A DNA stretch of 9,278 nucleotides from Gammaproteobacteria bacterium (GCA_023485185.1 JAMCZP010000268.1:1-9278); one strand, 5' to 3'; counted from the first letter of the stretch, positions 1 through 6,803 are shown. Translations and numbers: made by a program. The notes: generated by a model from the letters alone, not told the origin.

Positions 1-110
1 GCTCGTTCCAACGTGCAGCCCCCCTAGTGATATGCGGTGTGTTAATCATGCTCTTTTCAGCCGCAGATATAGCGCAGCGCTTACTAACTCGGAAAGTGAA
101 GGGGGTATAA
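1..110 (+). CDS. dctQ: TRAP transporter small permease, C-terminal end (partial)
   Basis: Reading from base 3, an open frame continues from before the window and stops at TAA 108-110. The visible 35 residues hold one hydrophobic stretch (APLVICGVLIMLFSAADIAQ) followed by a basic tail (RLLTRKVKGV). This is how the four-helix DctQ subunit of tripartite ATP-independent periplasmic (TRAP) transporters usually ends. The stop lies 3 nt before the large-permease ATG, the usual dctQ-dctM arrangement, and the last codons carry the Shine-Dalgarno of the next gene (AAGGGGG, 99-105). The call rests mainly on position and hydrophobicity, since most of the protein is outside the window. The overlapping frame from 32 to 217 is a shadow. 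Confidence 0.72.
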   Translation, partial: SFQRAAPLVICGVLIMLFSAADIAQRLLTRKVKGV

Positions 111-113
111 TCG

Positions 114-1394
114 ATGGGTCTTATTATTCTTTTCGGGATCTTTTTCCTAGGACTTTTAGTTGGCGCACCGGTGGCCTTTGCGGTCGGTTTAGCCGCCGTT
201 GTCACTTTCCTTTATGAAGGTTTGCCGCTTTTTGTGGCCTTCCAACGTATCCTCTCCGGTATTTCCGTTTTTTCCTTACTCGCGATCCCCTTCTTTATCT
301 TTGCTGGCGAGCTGATGATGCACGGCGGTATTTCCACGCGTTTAGTGCGCTTAGCTTCTGCGATGGTGGGTAAAGTGCGTGGTGGGTTAGGTATGGTAAA
401 TATCAGCTCTTCCATGCTGTTTGGTGGCATCTCCGGCTCGGCTGTTGCAGACACCTCCGCATTAGGCTCTATTCTCATTCCCGTAATGAAAGAGAAAGGC
501 TACGACGCCGATTATGCGGTGAATGTCACTGTTACCTCCTCCGTTGCCGGTGTGGTGATTCCCCCTAGCCATAATATGATTCTTTATGCGGTGGCGGCAG
601 GCGGCGGTATCTCGGTTACTCAGCTGTTTATTGCTGGCATTGTGCCGGGTGTTTTGATGTGCCTAAGCTTGGCTGTTGCCGCTTATGTAGTGGCCGTTAA
701 GCGTGGCTATAAGGGCGAAGCATTTCCTGGTTGGTCTGCGCTGATGATCAGCTTTGTGGCTTCTCTACCTGGACTGATGACCGCTGTGATTATTGTCGGC
801 GGGGTGCTGTCGGGCATTCTTACCGTCACAGAATCCGGCGCTTTTGGCGCTATCTACGCCATTATCGTTACCGGGCTGGTTTATCGCGAATTGACCTGGG
901 CCTCTTTCAAAGCAGCCGTTATTCAGTCGGTAAAAACGACATCGCTAGTGATGATTCTGGTGGGCTGCGCCTCGGCATTCTCTTACCTGTTAGCTCTTTA
1001 CAATGTGCCTGAAATGCTGACCACAGGCTTGATGGCGATTTCTGATAAGCCAGTGGTGATCTTCCTGATGCTCAATATCATTCTATTGATCTTGGGTATG
1101 ATTATGGATATGGCGGCACTAATTCTTATCTGTACGCCCATTTTCCTACCGGTTGCCATGCAGTTCGGAATGGACCCGATTCAGTTTGGCATTATTTTGA
1201 TGATGAACCTCGGGCTAGGTCTATGTACCCCGCCAGTTGGTGCCTGTCTATTTGTTGGCTGTGTGATCGGCAAAATCAAAATCGAAGAAGCGGTGCGCAC
1301 TATTTGGCCATTCTTTTTGGCGCTGTTTGCCGCTTTAATGCTGGTGACTTACGTACCGGCTATCTCATTAACACTACCCGGCTTTTTCCGTTAA
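114..1394 (+). CDS. dctM: TRAP transporter large permease (DctM family)
   Basis: This is the 426-residue, almost wholly hydrophobic inner-membrane channel subunit of a TRAP transporter, which uses a sodium or proton gradient to import an organic acid delivered by a periplasmic binding protein. The length matches the DctM family (about 425-430). Family-typical stretches are AIPFFIFAGELM near residue 57, GISGSAVADTSALGSIL near 105, IPPSHNMILYA near 149 and a TPPVG turn near the C-terminus. The start is fixed by a strong Shine-Dalgarno 8 nt upstream, and the gene begins 3 nt after the small-permease stop, so the two are probably translationally coupled. The binding-protein gene is not visible and is expected upstream. 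The uronate enzymes directly downstream suggest the substrate is a hexuronate or aldarate; this is inference, because the permease sequence does not reveal it. Confidence 0.93.
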   Translation: MGLIILFGIFFLGLLVGAPVAFAVGLAAVVTFLYEGLPLFVAFQRILSGISVFSLLAIPFFIFAGELMMHGGISTRLVRLASAMVGKVRGGLGMVNISSSMLFGGISGSAVADTSALGSILIPVMKEKGYDADYAVNVTVTSSVAGVVIPPSHNMILYAVAAGGGISVTQLFIAGIVPGVLMCLSLAVAAYVVAVKRGYKGEAFPGWSALMISFVASLPGLMTAVIIVGGVLSGILTVTESGAFGAIYAIIVTGLVYRELTWASFKAAVIQSVKTTSLVMILVGCASAFSYLLALYNVPEMLTTGLMAISDKPVVIFLMLNIILLILGMIMDMAALILICTPIFLPVAMQFGMDPIQFGIILMMNLGLGLCTPPVGACLFVGCVIGKIKIEEAVRTIWPFFLALFAALMLVTYVPAISLTLPGFFR

Positions 1395-1444
1395 TTCCGA
1401 GCTATGTAAAGCAGCTTATAAGTTGTTAAGAGGATAGATCGAAT

Positions 1445-2581
1445 ATGAAAGTCGTTGCTGTAAATACCCATATACTCGATTACAAACTTGAAACGGCGTT
1501 TGAGAGTGCCTCCATGCACTTTTCCCGCCGCCAGCACTGTTTAGTCGAAGTTGTTTGTGATGATGGCACGATCGGTTGGGGCGAGTGCCTGGGGCCGGCT
1601 AAGCCAAATGCAGCTATTGTCGACGTCTACGCACGGTCGATTGTTGGCGAAGATCCGCTACAGACTGAAAAGATCTGGCTAACGCTCTATAACCGGCTGC
1701 GCGATCAAGGTCAGCGCGGTTTAACCGTGACGGCTTTGAGTGGTATTGATATTGCCCTATGGGATATCAAGGGCAAGCACTTTAACGTGCCGATCTCGAC
1801 GCTGCTTGGCGGCCGCTTTCGTGACAGCGTGCGCGCCTACGCTACTGGCTCGTTCCAACGGGCAGGGGTGGATCGCGTGACCGATATTGCCGCAGAAGTG
1901 GCAGGCTACCGTCGCGAGGGCTTTCATGCAGTCAAAATTAAAATTGGCTTTGATGTCGAGGAAGACCTTGAAGTGATTGCTGCCGTGCGCGATGCCATTG
2001 GCCCTGACATGCGCCTGATGATCGATGCCAATCACGGCTATGACTATCTGGAAGCGATTGAGCTGGGCCAGCGTGCTGCCCCGTTTGGCATTGATTGGTT
2101 TGAAGAGCCTGTGTTGCCAGAACAAATTTCCACCTACGAAGCTGTAAGGGCGGGGCAGCCGATTCCTGTTGCCAGCGGTGAAAACTGGCACGGCCGTTAT
2201 GCCATGCAGGAGCCGCTAGCCCGCCGCGCAGTTGATATTGTGCAGCCGGATATCTGCGGTGTGGGCGGCTTTAGCGAAATGCGCCGAGTGGCGGATATGG
2301 CCGCCATGCATGGTGTGCGCTTGGTGCCTCACGTATGGGGTACGGCGGTATGTTTGGCGGCCAGCCTGCAGTTTATGGCGGCACTACCGCCCAACCCACC
2401 GCGTCGACATCCTATCGAACCGATTATGGAGTTCGACCGTACCGAAAACCCCTTCCGCCAAGCGGTCGTTAAAACACCTCTGGAGCATAAAAATGGGGTG
2501 GTGACTATTCCCGATGGCCCAGGACTGGGCATTGAAATTAACCGCGAAGCGCTTGCAACGTACGCACTTAGGGAGAAATAA
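1445..2581 (+). CDS. gci: D-galactarolactone cycloisomerase (enolase superfamily)
   Basis: The 378-residue protein belongs to the mandelate racemase/muconate-lactonizing branch of the enolase superfamily and closely resembles, from memory, the Agrobacterium tumefaciens enzyme GCI, including its length. GCI opens D-galactaro-1,4-lactone (and D-glucaro-1,4-lactone) to 3-deoxy-2-keto-hexarate. The capping domain is roughly residues 1-125 and the barrel follows. Metal ligands are visible as D194 (LMIDAN), E220 (WFEEP) and E246 (SGENW). The base pair is K164/K166 in VKIKIGF and H296 in VPHVWGT. Family-marking stretches are FESASM (19-24), RDQGQRGL (86-93) and NPIEPIMEFDR-like HPIEPIMEFDR (322-332). 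AAGAGGA at 1428-1434 serves as ribosome site. It sits 50 nt after dctM and its last codons carry the ribosome site of the next gene, so it is part of one operon. Substrate certainty is high for this family, though not measured here. Confidence 0.93.
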   Translation: MKVVAVNTHILDYKLETAFESASMHFSRRQHCLVEVVCDDGTIGWGECLGPAKPNAAIVDVYARSIVGEDPLQTEKIWLTLYNRLRDQGQRGLTVTALSGIDIALWDIKGKHFNVPISTLLGGRFRDSVRAYATGSFQRAGVDRVTDIAAEVAGYRREGFHAVKIKIGFDVEEDLEVIAAVRDAIGPDMRLMIDANHGYDYLEAIELGQRAAPFGIDWFEEPVLPEQISTYEAVRAGQPIPVASGENWHGRYAMQEPLARRAVDIVQPDICGVGGFSEMRRVADMAAMHGVRLVPHVWGTAVCLAASLQFMAALPPNPPRRHPIEPIMEFDRTENPFRQAVVKTPLEHKNGVVTIPDGPGLGIEINREALATYALREK

Positions 2582-2583
2582 AC

Positions 2584-3444
2584 GTGTCTATTCCAGTAAA
2601 TACTCGCCCGCTAACAGGCCCACCGCCACGCTTAAAAGCCCCCGCAGGGGCAACAGACTGTCATGTTCACTTATACCTGCCCGGCTATGAAGCACAGTCA
2701 GGAGGTCCTAAAATTCCTGAGTTGGCTACAGTTGCCGATTATCAAGCTCTACAAAAGTGGCTTTCGCTGGAACGTGTTGTGTTAACTCAGCCTAACGCCT
2801 ACCAGTTCGATAACCGCGCGATTTTGCAAGGCGTCTCTGAAATTGGGCAAGCGCATGCCCGTGCAGTTGTGGTAGTGGCCCCGGAGACTTCTGAATCAGA
2901 TATCGAAGCAATGCACGCTCAAGGTGCCCGGGGGGCGAGGATAATGCAGTTGCCCGGTGGCGCCGTAGGGATTGATAAGCTTGCTGCGGTTGAGGAACGT
3001 ATCCGTGTCTTTGGCTGGCATTTAATGGTGCAGTTCAATGGTCGTGAGCTTAGCGACTATATGCCCACGCTGGAAGCGATTGAAACCGACTACATCATCG
3101 ACCATATCGGTAAGTTTATGCCACCCGTAGCTGCTGATGATCACCGTGTTGACCAGCTTGTTAGCTTGCTGGATCGAGGCAATGCGTGGATAAAAATCTG
3201 CGCTGGCTATGAAGCCAGCTTGAGCGGCGGGCCTGAATATAGCGATGTCGGCCCCATCGCTAAGCGGCTAATTGCACATGCGCCTGAACGGGTTATCTGG
3301 GGCACCAACTGGCCGCATGTTGGCGTACCTAGAGAACAGTTCCCAAGCGATCCCGAGCAGTTAGATATTCTGCTTCATTGGGCGGATGAGAGCACCCGAC
3401 AAAAGATTTTGGTGGATAACCCTGCGGCGCTGTACGGCTTTTAA
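2584..3444 (+). CDS. gli: D-galactarolactone isomerase (amidohydrolase superfamily)
   Basis: The 286-residue protein belongs to the amidohydrolase superfamily near LigI, the 2-pyrone-4,6-dicarboxylate lactonase. GLI converts the 1,5-lactone made by uronate dehydrogenase to the 1,4-lactone used by GCI. Visible residues are the strand-1 HxH (H27, H29 in DCHVHL), H174 in IIDHIGK, and the strand-8 motif WGTNWPH (239-245). In LigI-type hydrolases strand 8 carries an Asp that acts as general base; here it is N242. The published explanation for GLI isomerising rather than hydrolysing is loss of that base, so N242 argues for isomerase over lactonase. The start is GTG at 2584, 2 nt after the gci stop, with AGGGAG at 2570-2575 inside the end of gci, which indicates translational coupling. 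Context (gci before, udh after) supports the call strongly. Confidence 0.9.
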   Translation: MSIPVNTRPLTGPPPRLKAPAGATDCHVHLYLPGYEAQSGGPKIPELATVADYQALQKWLSLERVVLTQPNAYQFDNRAILQGVSEIGQAHARAVVVVAPETSESDIEAMHAQGARGARIMQLPGGAVGIDKLAAVEERIRVFGWHLMVQFNGRELSDYMPTLEAIETDYIIDHIGKFMPPVAADDHRVDQLVSLLDRGNAWIKICAGYEASLSGGPEYSDVGPIAKRLIAHAPERVIWGTNWPHVGVPREQFPSDPEQLDILLHWADESTRQKILVDNPAALYGF

Positions 3445-3477
3445 AAAGTGGCTTGCTCAATATAGTAAGGAATTTAT

Positions 3478-4278
3478 ATGTTAAATCGAATTTTAGTGAC
3501 CGGTGCGGCAGGGGGCCTGGGCAAAAGCCTGCGGCCTTATTTAGCTAAACTTGCCAAGCATGTTCGTTTATCTGATGTAGCGCCTTTAGGCGAGGCGGGT
3601 GAAGGCGAAGAGTTAGTGCAAGCCGATCTTAGTGATATGCAGGCCGTTGCTGATCTAGTGCACGACTGCGATGGAATCGTCCACTTAGGGGGGATGTCGG
3701 TAGAGAGCCCTTGGGAGTCGATTCTACAGGCCAATATTATGGGTACGTACCACCTGTATGAAGCCGCTCGTAAACAGGGTAAACCGCGGATCGTGTTTGC
3801 TAGCTCCAACCACACCATCGGTTTTTATGAGCGTAGCCAGCTAATCGACACAGAGGTGGCGCAAAAGCCTGACTCGTTATACGGCGTGTCTAAATGCTTT
3901 GGTGAAAACCTTGCGAGTTTCTACCACGACAAATTTGGGGTTGAGACCCTCAGTGTGAGGATTGGCTCCTGCTTCGATAAGCCTGCCGATACCCGCATGA
4001 TGGCCACCTGGTTGAGCCTTTCAGATTTCGTTAGTCTGTTGCAGCGTGCTTTTGTAACGCCGCGGTTAGGGTATACGGTGATTTACGGAGCGTCTGATAA
4101 TGCTGAAAAGTGGTGGGACAATTCTAAGGTAGGCTTCTTAGGCTGGGTACCTAAAGACAGTTCTGAGCCTTGGCGGGAAGAGACTGAGCAGCTTGATTGT
4201 GATATTGATGGCAATGATCTAGCTGTACGCTACCAGGGCGGTAAGTTCACCAAATCTGGTCACCCTGACGACGTTTGA
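3478..4278 (+). CDS. udh: Uronate dehydrogenase (NAD-dependent, SDR superfamily)
   Basis: This 266-residue extended short-chain dehydrogenase is close in length and motif order to Agrobacterium Udh. It oxidises D-galacturonate or D-glucuronate with NAD+ to the aldaro-1,5-lactone, the first step of the oxidative uronate pathway, in the cytoplasm. The nucleotide-binding motif is GAAGGLG (G9, G12, G15), followed by an acidic residue after strand 2 (D33). HLGGMSVE (69-76), the FASSNHTIGFY block (107-117), YGVSK with catalytic Y135 and K139, RIGSC (161-165) and R173 are all family-typical. The ribosome site AAGGAA (3467-3472) fixes the ATG. It lies 33 nt after gli. The stop is a double one, TGA TAG in frame, and begins the repeat array noted separately. 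It might also be called an NAD-dependent epimerase/dehydratase by generic tools. Confidence 0.92.
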   Translation: MLNRILVTGAAGGLGKSLRPYLAKLAKHVRLSDVAPLGEAGEGEELVQADLSDMQAVADLVHDCDGIVHLGGMSVESPWESILQANIMGTYHLYEAARKQGKPRIVFASSNHTIGFYERSQLIDTEVAQKPDSLYGVSKCFGENLASFYHDKFGVETLSVRIGSCFDKPADTRMMATWLSLSDFVSLLQRAFVTPRLGYTVIYGASDNAEKWWDNSKVGFLGWVPKDSSEPWREETEQLDCDIDGNDLAVRYQGGKFTKSGHPDDV

Positions 4279-4328
4279 TAGTACTTAATTTAATAGTACT
4301 TATTTGACAGTACTTAAAATAGTACTTA
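4273..4328 (+). repeat. Stop-codon-anchored tandem array A (4 units) after udh
   Basis: Four consecutive units end in the same AGTACTTA octamer: GTTTGATAGTACTTA (4273-4287), ATTTAATAGTACTTA (4288-4302), TTTGACAGTACTTA (4303-4316) and AAATAGTACTTA (4317-4328). The first unit includes the last sense codon and stop of udh. The first two are exactly 15 nt and keep the gene's frame, each carrying a double in-frame stop (TGATAG, TAATAG). The third is 1 nt and the fourth 3 nt shorter. AGTACT is itself palindromic. A diverged echo (GTACTTTA, 4361-4368) lies further down. The array fills half of the 106-nt gap before the regulator. The repetition is read directly; its role is unknown. Confidence 0.88.
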
Positions 4329-4332
4329 AAAG
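4304..4332 (+). promoter_or_regulatory. Candidate sigma70 promoter for the GntR regulator
   Basis: A perfect -35 hexamer TTGACA (4304-4309) lies within the third unit of the repeat array. With a 17-nt spacer the -10 would be TAAAAG (4327-4332), which matches only 4 of 6 consensus positions. This would start transcription roughly 45 nt before the regulator ATG, with the inverted repeats at 4339-4363 just downstream, a position suited to autorepression. The weak -10 and AT-rich surroundings keep the confidence low. Confidence 0.4.
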
Positions 4333-4338
4333 AGCAAG

Positions 4339-4363
4339 GTTGTACGATATATTACAACTTGTA
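4339..4363 (+). promoter_or_regulatory. Overlapping inverted repeats, candidate GntR operator
   Basis: GTTGTA (4339-4344) and TACAAC (4353-4358) form a perfect 6-bp inverted repeat with an 8-nt spacer. The second arm is also half of a tighter perfect palindrome, TACAA-C-TTGTA (4353-4363). FadR-subfamily regulators generally bind short palindromes with GT...AC half-sites, so one of these could be the operator for the regulator beginning at 4385. The assignment is inference from symmetry and position. Confidence 0.4.
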
Positions 4364-4384
4364 CTTTAATGAAGGATAGCTCTC

Positions 4385-5140
4385 ATGGTCAAGCATAGCG
4401 CACCGACGTCTGCCCTAAACCCGCTTCAAATAAATAAAGTGACGCAGCAGGGAAGCTTGTCCGTGCACGTGGCTGACCAACTGGAAGCGCTGATCACGGA
4501 GGGAAAAGTCGCAGTGGGGGAAAAGCTACCGACTGAGAACAGCCTGTGTGATTCTTTTGGCGTTAGCCGTACGGTAATCCGCGAAGCAATTACCCACCTT
4601 AAGTCGCTGGGGCTAGTTGAGACGCGGCGGGGCGTGGGTACCTCAGTGCTACGCACTTCAAAGGTGGAAGCGCGTCCTGCCGAGCGTATTAATCCCACCA
4701 CTGTGGAAGATATCTTACATCTGCTGGAACTGCGTTTAACCCTAGAGCCTGCCGCTGCTGAACTGGCAGCCTTACGCCATGATGACGAAGATCGTCAGCG
4801 GCTCGAAGCGCAACATTTAGCTTTTAGCAGTGCATATGCTGCCAAAACACAAGCGCGTGAAGAGGATTATCAGTTCCACTTTGCGATTGCTGCTGCGACT
4901 AAAAATCCTTTTTTCCTATCTTTTTACAAGCAGTGGAGCCAAAGCGTGATTCCTCGCGCCAAGCTGCTGAGTATTGATATTAATCCTATATCTTCCGAGC
5001 GTTACTTAGAGCGAGTGCAGGAAGAGCACACTTACATCCTCGAAGCTATTCTTTCCCGCGATGCTCAAGCTGCCCGTGAAACGATGTTTCAGCATCTTAA
5101 CCGGGCGCGCAACACCTACGCGCAGTATCTTGAAAAGTAG
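4385..5140 (+). CDS. FadR-subfamily GntR transcriptional regulator (FCD domain)
   Basis: The 251-residue protein has an N-terminal winged helix (about 25-90) with the GntR signature: GEKLPTENSLCDSFGVSRTV then IREAITHLKSLGLVETRRGVGTSVL. The FCD ligand-binding domain spans about 105-245. In FCD domains an Asp and three His often hold a metal and the effector; D161 and H165 (DYQFHF), H215 (EEHTY) and H237 (FQHL) fit that pattern. The length is typical. GAAGGA at 4371-4376 places the start. Lying between the uronate enzymes and the semialdehyde dehydrogenase, it most likely represses this cluster and is released by a uronate, aldarate or keto-deoxy acid; the effector cannot be read from sequence. 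Its last codons (LEK then TAG) form the first unit of a tandem array running toward the next gene. Confidence 0.9.
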   Translation: MVKHSAPTSALNPLQINKVTQQGSLSVHVADQLEALITEGKVAVGEKLPTENSLCDSFGVSRTVIREAITHLKSLGLVETRRGVGTSVLRTSKVEARPAERINPTTVEDILHLLELRLTLEPAAAELAALRHDDEDRQRLEAQHLAFSSAYAAKTQAREEDYQFHFAIAAATKNPFFLSFYKQWSQSVIPRAKLLSIDINPISSERYLERVQEEHTYILEAILSRDAQAARETMFQHLNRARNTYAQYLEK

Positions 5141-5203
5141 CATCTTGACCAGTAGTGACCTGAAAAGTAATAACGTGAAAAGTGATACCGCGACCAGCGA
5201 TAT
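5129..5203 (+). repeat. Stop-codon-anchored tandem array B (5 x 15 nt) after the GntR gene
   Basis: Five back-to-back units of exactly 15 nt run from the last codons of the regulator: CTTGAAAAGTAGCAT, CTTGACCAGTAGTGA, CCTGAAAAGTAATAA, CGTGAAAAGTGATAC and CGCGACCAGCGATAT. They are diverged but keep the reading frame, so the gene frame reads LEK-stop-H, LDQ-stop-stop, PEK-stop-stop, REK-stop-Y, RDQRY. Copies alternate between a GAAAAG core (units 1, 3, 4) and a GACCAG core (units 2, 5). The sequences immediately before 5129 and after 5203 do not continue the pattern. Together the units take up most of the 88-nt gap before the dehydrogenase. Confidence 0.87.
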
Positions 5204-5211
5204 CACTGGTC
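5192..5211 (+). promoter_or_regulatory. 20-bp near-perfect palindrome before the semialdehyde dehydrogenase
   Basis: GACCAGCGATATCACTGGTC equals its own reverse complement except for one mismatched pair (C5198 with A5205). It overlaps the last unit of the tandem array and ends 17 nt before the dehydrogenase ATG, with only the ribosome site TAAGGAG (5216-5222) in between. It could be a protein-binding operator, possibly for the regulator just upstream, or a hairpin in the mRNA leader near the ribosome site. The same palindrome was not seen in the other gaps of the window. Confidence 0.5.
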
Positions 5212-5228
5212 CACATAAGGAGTAATCT

Positions 5229-6803
5229 ATGACAATTCAAGGTGAAATGCTGATCGGTCAGCAAGCAGTGACCGGTACTCAGGCCAGTATTCAAGCAGTC
5301 AACCCAGCCACCGGCGAAAAGCTAGCACCTAACTATATTGGTGGCAGCCGAGAGCACGCTGAGAAGGCTTGCAAGCTCGCCGAGGCTGCGTATAACACCT
5401 ATCGCGAAACGTCACTTGAAGAGCGCGCGACTTTTTTAGAAACCATCGCCAGTGAAATTGAAGCCATTGGTAGCGAGCTAATTGAACGCGCTATGGACGA
5501 AACAGGCCTGCCCCAAGCGCGCATTGAAGGCGAGCGTGGCAGAACCTGCGGGCAGCTGCGTTTGTTTGCTTCAGTAGTGCGTGCCGGTGAGTGGCTTGAT
5601 GTGCGTATCGACCCTGCCATGCCTGATCGCCAGCCGCTTCCGAGGGCTGATCTACGCCAGCGCCATATTGCTTTGGGCCCAGTGGCTGTTTTTGGTGCTA
5701 GCAACTTCCAGCTGGCATTTTCGGTAGCGGGTGGTGATACCGCTTCAGCCCTCGCTGCTGGCTGTCCGGTAGTGGTGAAGGGGCACTCTGCGCACCCAGG
5801 CACCTCCGAGCTTGTCGGCAAGGCCATCCAAAAGGCCGTAAAAGCCTGCCATTTGCCTGAAGGTGTTTTCTCGCTGCTGTTTGGTGCCGGTAATGAAATT
5901 GGCCAGGCATTGGTGGATGATCCGCGCATTCAAGCCGTTGGTTTCACCGGTTCGCGCAGCGGTGGTATGGCGCTGATGAAAACCGCCCAGGCTCGACCTC
6001 AGCCGATCCCGGTTTATGCCGAGATGAGCAGTATCAACCCGGTCTTCTTATTGCCAGCGGCTCTTAAAGCACGCGGTACCGCATTGGGCGAAGCCTTTGT
6101 CGGTTCGTTGAATATGGGCGCAGGCCAGTTCTGCACCAACCCGGGGTTGGTGATCGCGATAAAAGGCCCTGAGTTGGACGCCTTCATTGAGGCGGCACGT
6201 GGCGCGGTAGCAGCTAGTGGCACGCAGACTATGCTCACCCCGGGGATCCATCGCGCCTACCAAGAGGGTGTTGCCAACCTAAGCGGTGCCGCTAAGGTGC
6301 GTGAAATTGCACGCGGGCAAACAGGCAGCGGCTATCAGTGCCAGACTGGTCTCTTTGCCGCCTCTGCAAGCGATTTTCTTGCCTCTGAAGCGCTACAAGT
6401 AGAAGTGTTTGGCGCCAGCTCACTGATTGTTGAGTGCGAAAACGCGGGAGAGCTTAAGCAGGTTGCTGAGCAGCTAGAAGGCCAGTTAACCGCCACGCTG
6501 CATATGGACGATGCAGACATCGATGCCGCCAAGGCGCTGCTGCCCACCCTTGAGCGTAAAGCAGGACGTATTCTAGCCAATGGTTGGCCCACCGGTGTTG
6601 AGGTGTGCCATGCCATGGTACACGGTGGGCCGTTCCCCGCGACATCAGATTCGCGCACTACCTCTGTTGGCTCAGCGGCTATCCATCGCTTTCTGAGGCC
6701 TGTTTGCTATCAGTCCCTACCGGAAAGTCTGTTGCCTGATGCGCTAAAAGAGAGTAATCCGCTGAAAGTATCGCGTTTAGTGGATGGAAAACGCGAGCTA
6801 TAA
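5229..6803 (+). CDS. Alpha-ketoglutarate semialdehyde dehydrogenase (NADP+-type aldehyde dehydrogenase)
   Basis: This 524-residue soluble aldehyde dehydrogenase has the length and motifs of the type II/III 2,5-dioxovalerate dehydrogenases, which oxidise alpha-ketoglutarate semialdehyde to 2-oxoglutarate. The oxyanion Asn is N159 (FGASNFQ), the cofactor Lys is K184 (VVKGHSAHP), the Rossmann turn is FTGSRSGG (239-246), the general base is E265 (AEMSS), the nucleophile is C302 ([10 protein letters not shown]) and the cofactor-ribose EVFG is at 392-395. A perfect ribosome site TAAGGAG sits 6 nt before the ATG. Coming after the uronate genes it would finish that pathway, feeding the TCA cycle. The same enzyme class also ends hydroxyproline and pentose oxidation, so the neighbours, not the sequence alone, set the pathway. 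A terminator follows it. The C-terminal 45 residues or so, beyond the usual fold core, are typical of this longer subgroup. Confidence 0.9.
   Translation: MTIQGEMLIGQQAVTGTQASIQAVNPATGEKLAPNYIGGSREHAEKACKLAEAAYNTYRETSLEERATFLETIASEIEAIGSELIERAMDETGLPQARIEGERGRTCGQLRLFASVVRAGEWLDVRIDPAMPDRQPLPRADLRQRHIALGPVAVFGASNFQLAFSVAGGDTASALAAGCPVVVKGHSAHPGTSELVGKAIQKAVKACHLPEGVFSLLFGAGNEIGQALVDDPRIQAVGFTGSRSGGMALMKTAQARPQPIPVYAEMSSINPVFLLPAALKARGTALGEAFVGSLNMGAGQFCTNPGLVIAIKGPELDAFIEAARGAVAASGTQTMLTPGIHRAYQEGVANLSGAAKVREIARGQTGSGYQCQTGLFAASASDFLASEALQVEVFGASSLIVECENAGELKQVAEQLEGQLTATLHMDDADIDAAKALLPTLERKAGRILANGWPTGVEVCHAMVHGGPFPATSDSRTTSVGSAAIHRFLRPVCYQSLPESLLPDALKESNPLKVSRLVDGKREL

Noticed and set aside
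32..217. 61-codon + strand frame at the window start
   Set aside because: It overlaps the small-permease end and the large-permease start in another frame; both of those fit their families.
1757..2191. 144-codon minus-strand open frame opposite gci
   Set aside because: It mirrors a strongly conserved enzyme on the + strand and its translation shows no family motif or ribosome site.
2579..2600. Frameshift or start error at the gci-gli join
   Set aside because: The GTG at 2584 has a well-placed ribosome site and the following residues lead directly into the family N-terminus, so a rare start codon is enough.
4280..4328. Array A as a CRISPR or plasmid iteron region
   Set aside because: Units are only 12-15 bp without unique spacers, and there is no cas gene, replication gene or AT-rich origin context.
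5399..5929. 176-codon minus-strand open frame opposite the aldehyde dehydrogenase
   Set aside because: Serine- and arginine-rich translation typical of the antisense of a GC-rich gene; the + strand has all catalytic motifs.
6335..6658. 107-codon minus-strand open frame
   Set aside because: Lies wholly opposite the dehydrogenase C-terminal half, with no recognisable domain or start signal.
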